64,000 nucleotides of DNA, from NCBI GenBank assembly GCA_031772625.1, contig CM062812.1:729838300-729902299 (forward strand), given 5' to 3'. The notes under the pieces were generated by a model that ran no database searches, was not told where the DNA came from, and saw only the letters and a program-made list of their open reading frames with translations. Of this stretch, positions 11,222 through 23,766 are shown in pieces; within the stretch, counting starts at the first letter, position 1, and the number at the start of each line of letters is the position of its first letter. This DNA comes from Pinus tabuliformis. Taxonomy: Eukaryota; Streptophyta; Pinopsida; Pinales; Pinaceae. The position numbers and the translations under genes are program-made.

Positions 11222-11908
11222 TTTTGCCTCCTATAGTGTATATAGCCTATATACATTATTTCTGACTCTGTTAACTCTTCCACCTCCTATAGTGTATTTG
11301 CATGCATATAATTCTTTTGTGGTATATATTTCCCCCAATAGTGCATTCTTTGACATACTCTGCTCCGATAGCTCCCGATAGTGTAATCTTTGGTATCCAT
11401 TGCTCTGATGGCTCTGTTTGCTTCCTCTGATGGCTATGTTTGCTCCTCTGATATGTTCTTCTTTGGTATATATATATGACATATATACATGGCTCCTCTT
11501 GTAGCTCTGATAGCTCTGTTTTGCCTCCTCTGGCATGTTAACTCCTCTTTTGATGACTTCTTCCTCTCAGTTCTTCTTGGGCATGTATTACATGTAATGC
11601 TCCTTCGATGTGGCTGATCTTGCTCTAATATCTTCCTTTGGCTTTGCAATGACCTCCTCTGATGACTTCTACCTTTTCCGATATGCCTCTCTTGCTCTGA
11701 TATTCTACAATACTCTTAAGCATAAGCGATAGCTTTGATATGCCTCCTTTGTTAACTCCTTCATTAATAGACTCTTGATAATGGCTTGGCTATCCTAATG
11801 GCCTTGCTCCTATGTATTCATGGATTTGTTGTGCTTCCCCTTCATGGATCATCTAGTATCTAGAATATTGCCATATTGACATCAATGACAACCTAGGTCA
11901 ACAAACCC

Positions 11909-13749
11909 ATTCTCTTGTTCTTCAAAAACTTGAAGTAGATCTTCATTCCTCTTTTTTTATTTTTCAATATCTTCTCTTAGAGAGATGACCTCATCTTCAA
12001 GACCTTCACAATATTAGTTAGATACCATACCAATGTGATTCGTGTTATCATAAACCTGCAACTTATCAATCTTTTTAAAAGTAAGATCAATTTTTTTCTA
12101 ACATCAACAATTTCTTCTAACCTGCCTTCTTTTGAATCATCAACTCCTTTTTTCATTTTGGACACATTGTTAGATATCATATTACTTGTGAGATCTTCCC
12201 TTCAGAGTTATTCATGTATTTCTTGTAACTTATCCCATACGTTGCTTGAAGTAGTATAATGCACAACCTTATTCAATATTGAATCAAATATGTTACAAAA
12301 TATGTTACTCAAAGCCTTATTGTTCTTTTGCACTTCCTTATCTAATGGAGGAAACTTGCTGGTACCATTTCTCACTAGATTTCAGACATCGAGATTCATT
12401 ATATTATGTTTCATCTTTCCTTTCCATTGTTGATAATTACCTTTTCTTAGCATAGGCACATCTTCATTGTCCATTGATTCTAACTTGCCTTGATTTGCTA
12501 CTTCAAGAGACTTACTTTAACTTTTACCATAAGTGAAAACTCAGAGTTTCACTATCATCATCACTATCATTGTTGCATAGATAAGAAAATGGATCACATC
12601 TTGAACAAGAATCCATACCTGATGATGCTTCATCTTCTTCATTATTGATCACTAAAAAGTTGTTTTCTCTCGTATTTTAATATTTGCTGAAATCTATAAC
12701 TATTACTGCATCTGATCTCTTCCTATCAAATTTTTCAATAAAGGTTTCCTTGCCTTCTAGGGAATCAATGAATTATCATCAGACTCATCTTCAAATGCCA
12801 TAAGTAAATGAAAATCTTGATCCGACTCACCTTCTTCACCATTTGAAAGACCATAAATGTCTTCATCTGTACAAAACCTTATCTTGTTTTCAAACCTCTT
12901 CCTATTTATTTTGAGAGCTTATTTTCCCTTCTCCTAATTTTCTTTATAAGGAAAATTAGCAACATAATGACCAACTCTACCACATGCAAAAAATTTGAAA
13001 GGAAGCTTACCTCTGAATCTTCTTGTACCCAGTTGGAGTTTCTTTATGAATTTTGGTTTTTCTTCTTCTGATACATAACTTGATTCTTCGTTCTCTTTTC
13101 CTTTTGTAGTAGCTTTGAATATTTCTTCTCTCATATCTAAAGGACCACCTTTCTTCCTCCCAAATGTTGTCAATATTCCATGGAGCTAGTCAACTGTAAG
13201 ACCTTTTAGATCCTATATTTCTTAAATAAGAGATAGTTTGGATTCAAACTTTCGAGTTAGAGATCTCGAAATATTTTCAATAATAGAGGCATATTTTATT
13301 TATTCACCAAGATTTCTCATGGAATTCACAACTTCATCTACTCTAAGAAAAAATGTTGCAATTCTTTCATCATCATGCATTTTCAATTTTTCATACTGAA
13401 TTCTAAATATTTGAAGCTTAGCACATTTTACCTTGTTGTTGCCTTCATAACTTTGGATAATATTATCCTACATTACCTTTGTTGTGTTCAGTTGCATTAC
13501 CTTCACAAACTTGGTCTCGGCTAGACTTCCCAAGATGGCATTTACAACCTTCGTATTGGTTTCAATTTGTTTATTTCATGTAGTGTCTGAAGGAATGAGG
13601 GTTGAAAATTGATACCCACTTTCAAATATTTCCAATACATTAGCTCCTAGTGCCTGCAAATATGCTGTCATCCTAACTTTCCAAAAGGTAAAGCTAGTTC
13701 CATTAAATATAGGAATTATGATAGAAAATACTCCTTTGTGACTACCCAT
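11909..13749 (-). pseudogene. gag: copia-A gag N-terminal half
   Basis: The probable start is the ATG at 13749, shortly after the primer-binding site at 13795. The segment carries the N-terminal gag region, a zinc-knuckle relic near 12970 (FFACGRVGHYVANF, with the first and last cysteines lost), and acidic and coiled-coil sequence up to the insertion point at 11909. Many stops and shifts interrupt it. Beyond the gag-only insertion the same coiled coil continues at 3447. The layout matches copia-B gag at 33544-34497, so both belong to one family. Confidence 0.7.
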
Positions 13750-13794
13750 CTTGACAAATCTCCTTCAAGCGATCAAGCTTATGCTAAAGGACCT

Positions 13795-13806
13795 GCTCTG
13801 ATAGCA
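13795..13806 (-). other. copia-A primer-binding site
   Basis: gctctgatagca on the plus strand is the reverse complement of an initiator-Met-type site with one mismatch. It lies two bases from the 5' LTR. Confidence 0.75.
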
Positions 13807-13808
13807 AT

Positions 13809-15864
13809 TATATTTTAAATTTTATGAAGGGAACCCGCTTGTGTACATAAATTTTCTTAGGAAAACTAGCGTATATCTAGTAAAATTATGTTTCAGTTAT
13901 ATTGTCATATGTTTATCTTGAGCTAGTGCATCGACACTTTATTAAACATTAGATAAATAGTAACCATGTATAATAAGAAGAAAATAAACCATCACACATA
14001 AGCAACACACATGAACACTAGGATTTAAGGTGGACACCCAATGCAGAAAAAAAACACATGTTTCTCTCGTATATGTCTTATTTTTAATATAAAGAATTTA
14101 TTTTACAATATTGTACTGGAACATACTCATAGCAGTACACAGGCACCCACTTCCAGAAGGCTACAACCTTCACTCAGTCTCCAGCTCCTAATGGAAGGGA
14201 GCACCAACCCCCTGAATTTTGTATTGGTGTAAATTTATACCAGTACATAGGCACCAACCTGGAGAAGGCTACAACCTTTGCTCATTCTCTAGCTACTACT
14301 GTAAGGGATCTCCAACCCCTTGATCTGATTTACTAGCTACCACTGGAAGGATGCTCTAACTCCCTCAACTCTGGGGACCACATTTCATAAATTTTCATAG
14401 TGGATCCACCCGCTACAACACATCATAACCTGTAGGCCACGTTTCATCAAATTTTCAAACATAACCCACTATAAACATTTAATGTCAATATTCAAACTAA
14501 AACTTATCTTTGTAACTCAGTCATCAATCTCTTCTCAAACTAAAGAAACCAATCAACTAAAACTTAACTAATCAATTGGAATAGTGAGATCACTGTAACT
14601 AGAAAACTAAAAACATACTGAACATTACAGAATCCAGATCTTGTTACTGTAAGCCCTAATCAACCATCTTTCGAAATGTATATGCTACTTTACAATAGAA
14701 AACTTGTGTGTGTACGTGCCTTTCATGAATCATACTTGCATATAGATCTTAAACCTTTGAAAACTGAAAATTGAAAAGTTTACATTATGAACCAAACACT
14801 TAATCATACATAGATCTACTACAACATTATGAACCAATAACAAAACCTTCACTAAACTTTAATCACAACCAACAAGTAACTTCAACATTCTTCATTCAAT
14901 CAATTCATAATCAAAACATCATTGTTTAAGCACAGATCATCAAGAAGACTTCATTGACAGATAAAAAAACACATCAAGACTTATTAAATTGATCGGGCAT
15001 CCTTTTCATCAAATACCTACTTTTTGTACGCACTGTTTTCAAACCATATCCTCTTTTACCTTTTTTTAGAAACCAAACCTATGTGTATGGGAATTTCGAA
15101 AAACATATTCATGTGTGTACCCACTTTGTAGGCTATAAAACCCATGTACATATCTACAAATTCATAATCAACTCTTCACCGCAACACAAAACTTCAATCA
15201 TACCCAAATCTTGATATACACTGAAACATCATGATGTAAGATGTTGTCAACACAAATAAAATCATCTCATATGATTATCATGTCAGATCTATTGGATCTG
15301 ATCCATCATCAAATGCCCGGGTGCATACTTAGTTTAGATCAAGAAAAGCATCAATAGCCCATTACATGCATATTTGCTTCATATCTAACTATTCAAAAGG
15401 TTTACATCACTTGCACTCTTTGCACACTTTGATCTTCATCACCTTACATAGCTTAGTCTTTTTCAATACCACAGGTTAAAACCATACTTCAGCGGATGGT
15501 TTTCTTAGACAAGATCAACATCTTCATTACTGGGCTCAGTACCACACGGAAATATCATGGTAAGGACTTTTGGTATTTAGAATACCATGGTGTAGAAACT
15601 GTACGCACCTTTTCTTCTTCATACTCGCATGTGTAAGTATATTTACTTGACAAAATGCATATATCCTTCTTGAAATTTCAACTTTATCATATTTATACCT
15701 CTAAACTACTATGCCTTTTCCAAAGTCACATCTGAAAAACACTTTATCACATCCTATTTACATCTTCAAAAATTAGGTTTCCATCAAGAAATGACTCATA
15801 AAGTAGGTTATGATTCATTAGGTAGGTTTCTATTGAAGAAAACACATAATTCATAATTCCAACT
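13809..15864 (-). repeat. copia-A 5' LTR
   Basis: It runs from just after the primer-binding site to 'cataattcataattccaact', the degenerate counterpart of the LTR end at 746. The start has lost the TGTTG consensus. It contains two to three copies of a roughly 108-120-bp module ('agtaca.aggcacc...gaaggctacaacctt...ggaagg...ccaacccc') between about 14130 and 14370. The same module occurs in copia-D (62299-62530), so the LTRs are of one family. The end coordinate could be off by a few bases. Confidence 0.65.
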
Positions 15865-16907
15865 TAAGCCCCTTGTTCTTAACAAATAACAAGAGACCTT
15901 ATGACATGTGTGTGGTCCTTTCCCCAATATAATGAAAACCTCCATATGTAAAGAGATTAAGTTGTGAAGGCTTAGAATGAGGGGATTTGACACATATGTA
16001 ACATAGGTGAGTTGATAGTGTTGATGCCACACAACTATATTTGGTAGTTATCCCATATCTAGAGGTTAGTCATAATTCAGAAACATTACTAAAACCTTCT
16101 ACTAGAATTAATATTTACTTGGAGGGAATTGAGAAGCAAGGAGATGAAGAAGGAAGTGAGGACCACAATCCACAAAAGAATGTTAATTGAGATTAGACAA
16201 AAATATTAGAATGACCTATCAAAGTACATCTCGAGCATTTGATAGGCATGTTATTTGTACTAGGTGCATTTAATGGAGGTTCTCTTTGAATGTGTAGGTG
16301 GACTAAGAATTAGTTCTTAGCATGGAAAAACCTCCAGAACCCATTCTAAAATTTAATACAACTATAGTTGTTGATTAATTTGATGTAATTGTAGAATGGT
16401 GAGCCATGTTCGAGCACATTCTAAGAACCAGGATCAATTAATAAGCATGGAGAGAAATACTGTGACATTAAGATCATTCATAATGTAGTGGCGAAAAATA
16501 GAATGGTACATAACAAGATGATAAGACCCACTAGAGTAAACTTGGGCATAGTGATGAGATGGCAGAGCTAGTACTGTTCTCTGTGTAATAGAGGAACAAA
16601 ACCATTTATTACATACCTGCATAATGGGGATTGTATCACTGTGGTGTGTGGTATTGAGAGCTCGATGTAAGTGTGCACTGTTGATAAAGGATGAGAGATA
16701 TTAAGATAAAAATGGTAAAGAGTTGTTAATTATGTGGACAGCATGAGGGTAGAGAAGAAAAAGGTTGTTTATGCCACTAAAAGTGGCCTGAGATTATAGA
16801 AAAGAGTGTGTATGTAGAATGGATAGAGTGAGGAGAAAGAAGAGTGTTACTTAGTGTGTATCAGGTGTAGAGGGATAGGAACATAGGGCATAATGTTCTT
16901 ATGATAT
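15865..16907. other. spacer between copia-A and copia-B
   Basis: About 1.04 kb of AT-rich sequence, purine-rich after about 16100. I see no coding family, RNA gene or repeat boundary; frames such as 15808-16032 and 16434-16622 on the minus strand look random. It may be non-TE DNA or a TE too old to recognise. Confidence 0.4.
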
Positions 16908-17447
16908 TGTTGTAAAGAAGAATAATAAGAGGGGGGGTGAATTAGTATTTTTAATTTCAATTTAAAATTGATCTTAAAATTTAGAATTACGTATGTTGTT
17001 TTTATTCAAGAAACCTATGTGTGTATGCGACTTTAGTGAATGAAAACTGTGTATATTCAAATGACTAACTTTTCATAAGTCCCTTTAGATATTTATCTTT
17101 AACAATGCATTATTAGTTCATTACCCATTGATTATGTGGTAACCATGATAAGAAAAAAACATTTCAACCATAACCCATAAGAAATAAATCAATCACATAT
17201 GGACATTGGGATTTTAGGTGGAAACCCAATGTGGGAGAAAATAATGGTCGATGTCATCATTTTGTCTTCTCCTTTTATTATAAATAATATTTTTCATTAC
17301 ATCATAGTCTTGCACTGGCACAAATGCTTTCCAGCATGCAAGCTCTTACTTGCGGGAGGCTACAACCTCCACTTGTTCTCCAACACCCATTGGAAGGGTG
17401 CTACGCCCCCCTGATCTTATTACCGAATCCTCCTGGGAGGGAGCTCC
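16908..17447 (-). repeat. copia-B 3' LTR, first segment
   Basis: It begins tgttgtaaag and continues with 'gggggtgaattagtattttt', matching 34558 onward. Shared landmarks include 'ggtggaaacccaatgtggga' (17216; 34844 in similar form). Element E interrupts it after gctcc (17443-17447), which is repeated at 21667-21671. Confidence 0.75.
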
Positions 17448-17632
17448 TGTTGGACGCCTAATCCTCTAAGGGTTGGTGTGGAAGCCAACTAGACTAAGGA
17501 AGTCCAAGAGACCTTGGGATGTGGAACCCAACAGTCACATGAATGTACTATAAATGTATATCACTGTCAAATAATAGATGAACTCTCCTGCTTACCTTTA
17601 ATATTTTGTTGCGGCCATGTGTGTGTTTAACA
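17448..17632 (+). repeat. element E 5' LTR (185 bp)
   Basis: It starts tgttggac and ends gtttaaca. It is the direct repeat of 21482-21666, with 17 mismatches by eye and no indels. Confidence 0.9.
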
Positions 17633-17644
17633 TGGTATCAGAGA
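17633..17644 (+). other. element E primer-binding site
   Basis: tggtatcagaga immediately follows the 5' LTR and matches the initiator-Met tRNA site tggtatcagagc at 11 of 12 positions. It sets the element on the plus strand. Confidence 0.9.
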
Positions 17645-20065
17645 AGACAATATCCTGCCCTGCTCATATTTGAGCCACTAATTTTTGTGGTCTTTCTCTG
17701 TGTGTTTGTTAGACCTGAGCGTTGGTTGGAAGGCCGTTCCTTTTTTGTGATGGTTGTTTCTCTTAATATGTGTGTTGTATGTGCTGAATATTAAGGCTAT
17801 ATTATAGACAAAGAAATTGGTTTTGTGTATGGCTTATTGATTCATTTGTGTGCTAGCTTGGAGCTATATTGGTGTTAAATGATGATCTTCATTTGTGCGT
17901 TGAATACATCAAAAACTGTGATTAAAGTTGTCTGCTATTAAAGCTCAGCGTTGAGTTGGACAACCTTCATGTGCATTGATTGAGGTCTGACAATCCTTCA
18001 CCTAACGTATCTATGCCTTCTCTACCACACTGCCAATCAATTCTCACCTTCTAGTCCATATATTCTCCTATTTCATTGATACATAGAGAAACACTCCTTC
18101 ACTCAGTGTTATTTGTGGCCATTTCTGTCCTACCATTTTGAATCTTGTCAGTCGTTTCACTCAGCCATTTCTCTATAATAATCTTCTTAAAAACAAAATT
18201 CCATTCTGGTTAGCTTGTGAGCACCGACACAACATTTTCGTACCTTCATTCTTGTCAAGTGTTACGTTGAGCTTTACTTCCCTCTAGTGTGTAAGGGGCT
18301 GAATTTTTCTGCCTTCAAAATAGTAGAAGAAATCGTGCATTGGCTTTGGAAGGCTCATTGGGTCTAGGCACTGCTTCTGTTCCTTTGCTACTGGTGTCGA
18401 TCTCCCACCATTGCATCTTACACATGCAGTTAGCAAAAACATCCATCTGTTGCCATTTTGCAACCACGACGCACCGCCACTGTGAGGTGGAGGGCTAGCC
18501 ACAACCCATTTCCCCTCCATATTCAAAGTCGAACATAACTATTCTCCCTTGGAAACAAACAACAACGTCAAAGGAATCCACTGCGTCGCACCATCGCAGC
18601 AGCAAATATTGCACAGATTGAACCAAATCGTTTGCATCTCTAGACCAATCGGTTCGTGTTATAAATTCCAGATGGCATAGCAAGAGCTTTGGGAGACCCT
18701 TTCCAACCAAGTAATGAATGCCCAATCAAGAAAACTCGTAGATCACATAGATCTCCCGTACACACATAAATCTCGCCCCTGTAGATTGCACAGATCTTAA
18801 GGCGTGCAAACTTACCATCACATTTATCAAGCTTTTTACTACGTCCAGGTCTGATCAAGGAGGGAAACTTGCGTGAATGTGTCAAAGTTATTCCAGGAAT
18901 TGGTGGATTCTTGAAGGCATTTTTGACTGTGTGTTTATTCAGCGAGAAACTCCATAGCAATCCAGAAAAGGAATGCCGACTACAACATGAATGACAGTGC
19001 GTTGGTTCCATTTTTGTGTGTCGTGGACATGAGAGGCCAAGTGGTGCATGCACTGAGCAAGATGACTATAATATTTGTTTGTGTATTTATTTCATATGGT
19101 AACCCACTGAAATGAGAAGAAGAGGAACGAAGACCACAAAGATAATGCCCCTGTACCTATACATCTTCTCTGTCACCGTCTCCTGCCGCATTCTCTTCAT
19201 CTTCTCCTCGAGATCGGTCTCCTCTCTATTAGATGACAGATGCTGGTTCTCCAGCGCTATTGACGAGCTCGTACGATAATGGATCTGGGTATTCAATGGC
19301 GGCTTGAAGGCCTGCATATGGTTTGGATGTGCAAAGACACCGTTGGACCAAGCCTAAGGTGAACACCTTTTTTGTGTGCCAAAGGACCTGTAAAGACTTT
19401 ATGAGCAGCATGATTTGTCTAGTCTTGCTACAAGTATGACAGTAAAGTTGCCATTGTCTTTGACAGTAAACTTCCCATCTCCATTGTTCACAAGCAAAGT
19501 GGAATTATTTCCATAGAAGAAGAAAATTGATGGCATTCGTGTCATCCACCTTCACAAGTGTAGAAATCACTCCAAGGCTGGTAAGTCGTAGGTATTCAAA
19601 TGGTCGTGTCTTGTTGACAGTGTTTAGAAATGATATAGATATAAATATATATGAGCGTTGAGGAAAAGGATTCTAGTATCAGGATGTGATGCCAAGCACT
19701 GAAGAAGAGCTAACGCATTGTAAACATTATTTGAAGCACGATGAGAAATTATCCATGAAAGTTATCCCTCACTAGAATGCCAATGCCTCCAGTCACCAGA
19801 ACACTATTACTGAACCTGAAGCTATTATTATTTGTGCACTGATATTTTACTTGCCCAATGTGAATTAATTGTGATGTTTGAGAGGAAATATCCAACTATT
19901 AAATATCTTGGAGTTGCTTAGGGTATTGGTGCATTCGCATCAACATTTTAATGTTGAGCGTTGAGCATTGAATAAGGCAATCTCTTTGGCATTGTATTGG
20001 TTGAAATTCAATTTTGATTTTGAACTGATTATATATCTTTACGACTTGTATTATTTATATATGGC
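17645..20065. other. element E interior of unknown origin
   Basis: About 2.4 kb between the primer-binding site and the gag-like remnant. No transposon domain is visible. Minus-strand frames at 18284-18526, 18495-18725 and 18640-19053 overlap one another and have no motif I recognise. Base composition from about 18280 to 19340 is more GC-rich and less repetitive than the surrounding LTRs, which is why captured host DNA is a reasonable idea. Confidence 0.4.
19087..19411 (-). pseudogene. possible captured host-gene fragment, antisense in element E
   Basis: Two overlapping minus-strand frames (19229-19411 and 19087-19317) look like one protein with a shift. The first contains FTLGLVQRC and IEYPDPLSYELVNSAGEP. 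The second contains a charged stretch (EETDLEEKMKRMRQ) followed by a hydrophobic segment, GIIFVVFVPLLLISVG, that could be a membrane anchor. Codon usage (ctc gag gag aag, gag acg) is more GC-rich than the rest of the element. I do not recognise the protein. A chance frame is possible. Confidence 0.3.
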
Positions 20066-21001
20066 TTGAGATCAAGAATTTGTATTTATGAAATTCTCCT
20101 TATTTTTTCAATGAAAATGGCTAGAACCAATGAAGTATTAGAGTTCCTCAAAACTATGATATTGTATACTACTCATGATACATTAAAAGTTAGCAAAGTT
20201 TCTCTCATAGACATTCAGGTATGTCTACAAAATGCACAAGACAAAATTGACTTTTTGCAGCTTATTTCTCAGCTACAGCAAGCAGAATTACAACAATGGG
20301 GTCATCACTCTAAACCTTAGAGCATTGAGACAGCATCTCATCAACAACAAGTCAATAATCTTACAATTCATTCATATTTAGTACCCAATGAAGCAGTAGT
20401 TGTACATGCAGATGTAGAAATTCAGTCTGCACTTCTCAAGTCAGTCATCAGACCTTGGGAAGAGCTTGTCCACAATAAACACAAAATTGGTCTTGGATAT
20501 GGCAAGGATGTGTCCTTTCACATTCCAGACTACTCAAAGCCCATTCAGTTTCAGAGTGCTGGATTCCTTCATGACAGTTCACGTTCAACTCTTCCAGATT
20601 TTTTACTTTCTCCACAGCAACAACAACAACAACAGATTGTGAAACTCCAACACTGTGACTGAGTTGGCCATCTAAAAGATCACTATTTGGATCTTCATCC
20701 ATGTAAGCACTATCATAGAATTAGTCATTATTCAAACAGATGCTTCAAAAACAAACTTCCTGCAAGAACAAAGATTCATCTTCGATGGATCGCTTCTTGG
20801 CAATGGGCATCAACAACCAAGAAGATATTTCAGTCATATGTCACAACTTGTTCTAGAGTATTGAATAGTCTTTCAGTTGAGATTTATTCATATTCTCACC
20901 TTGTATCTGATAGGGAGGGGAAATTATGGTCATCTACAAGCTTCAAAGCCACATTAAGTGAGCCTGAGCTACAACCTGCCATACGAGATTCAAAGTTGTA
21001 G
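20066..21001 (+). pseudogene. element E gag-like remnant with zinc knuckles
   Basis: One frame carries an 84-residue start (20066-20320, ending in a Gln-rich helix), then several stops, then two zinc-knuckle relics. The first (20655-20680) has a stop where CX2C should close but keeps VGHLKDHY. The second is CKHYHRISHYSNRC (20702-20743), with one Cys replaced by Tyr. A CAA-repeat encodes polyglutamine-like sequence just before them at about 20619-20635. The order Gln-rich region, paired knuckles and basic tail suits a copia gag. Confidence 0.5.
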
Positions 21002-21471
21002 CCAGAGACAAAGATTCCCCTGAGCATGCCTTGAGTTTGTGACACCTATTTAAATAATTGAGACACTTCCCCTAGTAGAAGACTTCAACTTCTTGCCAAT
21101 TTTGGAAGAGTTCCGAGAATTGCATTAAGCATTCTAGAGTTGTTGGTCATCCTTAAACCATCACATGTTGAGACCTCCCTTTTTAGGTTGAGGTTCTCCC
21201 TTTTATGCGGGGTGAGACCTCCCTTTATTGGTTGAAGGTTTCCCTCTTCAAAACATCAGGAGCACTTCCTCTAGCAGAAGACCTAAGCTACATGCCTGAC
21301 TTGGAAGAGTTCTAGGAATTGTACTAATCATTCCAGAGTTGGTGGTCATCCTTAAACCACTGCCCTTTATACCAACATTTCGGAGAGCACATTCAGCCTA
21401 GTGGTGCCATGCATTTTTTCACAATATGTATTACAGCTCTCTTCTTGGACTCATACATAACCCTTCGATTA

Positions 21472-21481
21472 ATGGGGGGAA
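21472..21481 (+). other. element E polypurine tract
   Basis: atggggggaa lies directly before the 3' LTR start tgttggaca, as expected for plus-strand priming. Confidence 0.85.
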
Positions 21482-21666
21482 TGTTGGACACCTAATCCTC
21501 TAAGGGTTGGTGTGGAAGCTGAATAGACTAAGGAAGTCCAAGAGACCTTGGGATGTGGAAGCCAACGGTCACACCAATGTACCATAACTGTATATCACTA
21601 TCAAATAATAGATGAACTCTCATGATTATCTTTAATATTATGTTGCTACCATGTGTGTGTTTAACA
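21482..21666 (+). repeat. element E 3' LTR (185 bp)
   Basis: It is the direct-repeat partner of 17448-17632, ending gtttaaca and followed by the gctcc duplication at 21667-21671. Confidence 0.9.
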
Positions 21667-21671
21667 GCTCC

Positions 21672-23766
21672 TACACCCTCACTTAAGGCTCAAGCCCTCA
21701 ACACCTCATGGACCACATTTTAGAATGTTTCACACGGGATCCACCTATCAAACATCATGCATGTCGTTTTTCATCTAATTTACAAACTAGAACCACGTCA
21801 ACAATAAGCCCAAAAAATCACCACTCTAAGTACGGAAATGCCAAAATAGGTGTTTTCAGGTGGCCTGCCCGCTTCAAAGCAAGCAGACAGAAAAAACGGC
21901 AGGTGCGTCTCTCTGCTTTCAGCATCATATATTCTCCGCAGAAATAGAATAGAATAATGAGCAAGCAGACCTCTCAGCAGCAGGAAACTATCTGATCTGA
22001 AGCAGGGGTACCTATCCGCAGGCCTCTCTTCTGTCCATTTTCTTTCTTATGATACTAGGGATATGGATAGATATGAAATTGAATACTGAATCAAAAAATA
22101 TGAATCACTAAAGAATTGTAAACAAACTAAATGAATGAAAATCAAGTCACTAAACACTGAGCCAAACCAATCACTGAATTAAACATCAAGGAATTTAATG
22201 AAATTAAATCAATGCAATACCAAATAATAGTGTCACACATCAACCAATCAGCCATTCATTGGTTAATCACATTATTGGATACTAGACAATCCTCACAAAA
22301 ACAATGTGAGGTCATTGCAAACACAAACAAAATTTACTTCAAGATATATATGTGATTATTCAAAATAAATCCCATGTATATACATGTTTCCTTTGCATTA
22401 AACCTGTGTAAAAATATCAAATCATTAAATACTGAAATTGAATCATTGCATCACCCACTAATTCATTGACATATTTAGGCACAATAGAAACTAACCACAT
22501 ATATACCACTATTGAGTCATTGAAAACAAAATAACATTTATATAGCATCATTACTAACCAATATTCCAATCCATAATCAATCCAATCGACATTGTTAAAC
22601 ACAAACCATTCTTATCAAGATGCCATTGGAGAACAACAAAAAATAAAACATAATTTGACATTTTTTATCACTAAGCAACAATTATACCACTATTGAGTCA
22701 TTGAAAACACAATCACATCTATATAGCATCATTACTAACCAATATTCCAAGCCATAATCACTCCAATCGACATTGTCAAATACAAACCATTCTTATCAAG
22801 ATGTCATCGGAGAACAACAAAAAATAAAACATAATTTGACATTTTTTATCACCAAGCAACAATTCAAACCTTAGAATATATATGTGACTTCAAGTGACCA
22901 AACTTGTGTATTTATCATGTAAAACCCGCATATATCTTTCAATATATCGAATACCCAAACCCATATCAGGAAATAAATTATTTAATAATATATACATGAC
23001 TAGTATGATGCATATACCTATATGTATGCAACTATCTAGAAGCACAACTACATACAGATATTAAATTACTAAATCAAACTATTGTTGCAAGCACAACCCA
23101 TGTCAAACACATATCTTTACGAACAAACTGTTAGGAAATCATAGATCTTAGCAAAAAAATTCAGATTAAAGCACCATTATAGCAAATTATCTTCTTAAGC
23201 ATAAATGTATCACTTAAGCATATCCATAAACTTTCAGACCTTTTAGATTAGAGCCTTGTTCTTGCTCCCTAGTGCACTCATGTTTTAGATTAGATCACAC
23301 AAAAATAGTCTTTCAAAATAAACATTTAACTCCTTGATATCCATCTCATTATATAGGATATCCTTTCCCAATTCTTTAGGAAAATCCTTTGATAATTTTG
23401 TTAGTATTCTTTTGACTAGATCAAATAGATGTTTCCACCACAATACTATGGGAAATTACCATGGTAGAAGATTTTTGTTTCCTATTTTCCATGGATTGGA
23501 TTATGTACATGATATGTGTTTATAGAACCTACATATGTATGTGACTCTTCTTTACAGGAATCGCGTATACATTTCAAACATCATAATTTCCATCCATTTT
23601 GTATGTTATCTTTCAATTATCTCCCATAACCTTTGTAATATTTATAGAAATATCAATTTTATCTACATTTTTTTCATAACCATAACACTATAATCAATTT
23701 GACATCAAGGAAATCTTTGTCAAATAGGTTTCTATCAAGAAAAATACATTATCCACAATGCCAACA
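21672..23766 (-). repeat. copia-B 3' LTR, second segment
   Basis: It continues the LTR after element E and matches 35041-35434 and about 49001-50321 of the other LTR ('cacctcatggaccac.tttt', 'cttctttaca.gaa'). It ends 'cacaatgccaaca' at 23766, followed by a pyrimidine tract. It contains a recent 181-bp tandem duplication. Confidence 0.75.
22505..22866. repeat. 181-bp tandem duplication inside the copia-B 3' LTR
   Basis: 22505-22685 and 22686-22866 are near-identical (both begin 'accactattgagtcattg' and end in 'caagcaacaatt' with few changes). The other LTR has a single copy near 49235-49420, so the duplication arose after insertion of copia-B. Confidence 0.85.

Larger units (their letters stand above)
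3448..11903 (-). mobile_element. gag-only LTR element (TR-GAG-like), complete, nested in copia-A
   Basis: The element is bounded by a perfect 5-bp duplication aaccc (3443-3447 and 11904-11908) and TG...CA ends. It has two long LTRs (2,788 and 2,625 bp) around an interior of only 3,043 bp. The minus-strand interior has a primer-binding site near the right LTR, a gag-like gene and a polypurine tract at the left LTR, but no protease, integrase, reverse transcriptase or RNase H that I can find. This fits the non-autonomous class called terminal-repeat retrotransposons with GAG, mobilised by an autonomous copia partner. Removing it lets the copia-A gag coiled coil read straight through the junction in frame, which confirms the borders. 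Confidence 0.85.
9279..11903 (-). repeat. 5' LTR of the gag-only element (2,625 bp)
   Basis: It begins tgttggaaat and ends ggtcaaca next to the aaccc duplication. It is the direct-repeat partner of 3448-6235, with many substitutions, loss of about two CpG-array units and a unique TG-repeat expansion. As the 5' LTR it would contain the promoter of the element. Confidence 0.85.
17448..21666 (+). mobile_element. element E, short-LTR non-autonomous retrotransposon
   Basis: E has 185-bp LTRs, a primer-binding site, a polypurine tract and a perfect gctcc target duplication. Its 3.85-kb interior contains a decayed gag-like region with two zinc-knuckle relics (20066-21001) and no recognisable protease, integrase or RT. 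The part from 17645 to 20065 shows no transposon coding signature; it includes an antisense, GC-richer, protein-like stretch (19087-19411) that may be captured host sequence. The 17 differences in 185 LTR sites make it older than both chromovirus copies. Confidence 0.85.

Noticed and set aside
15865-16907. Possible host gene in the spacer between copia-A and copia-B
   Set aside because: No frame longer than about 70 codons, no recognisable protein text and no splice-consistent series of exons by eye.
18640-19053. 137-codon minus-strand frame in element E
   Set aside because: It has no motif or family resemblance and overlaps other frames; it is described only as part of the unknown E interior.
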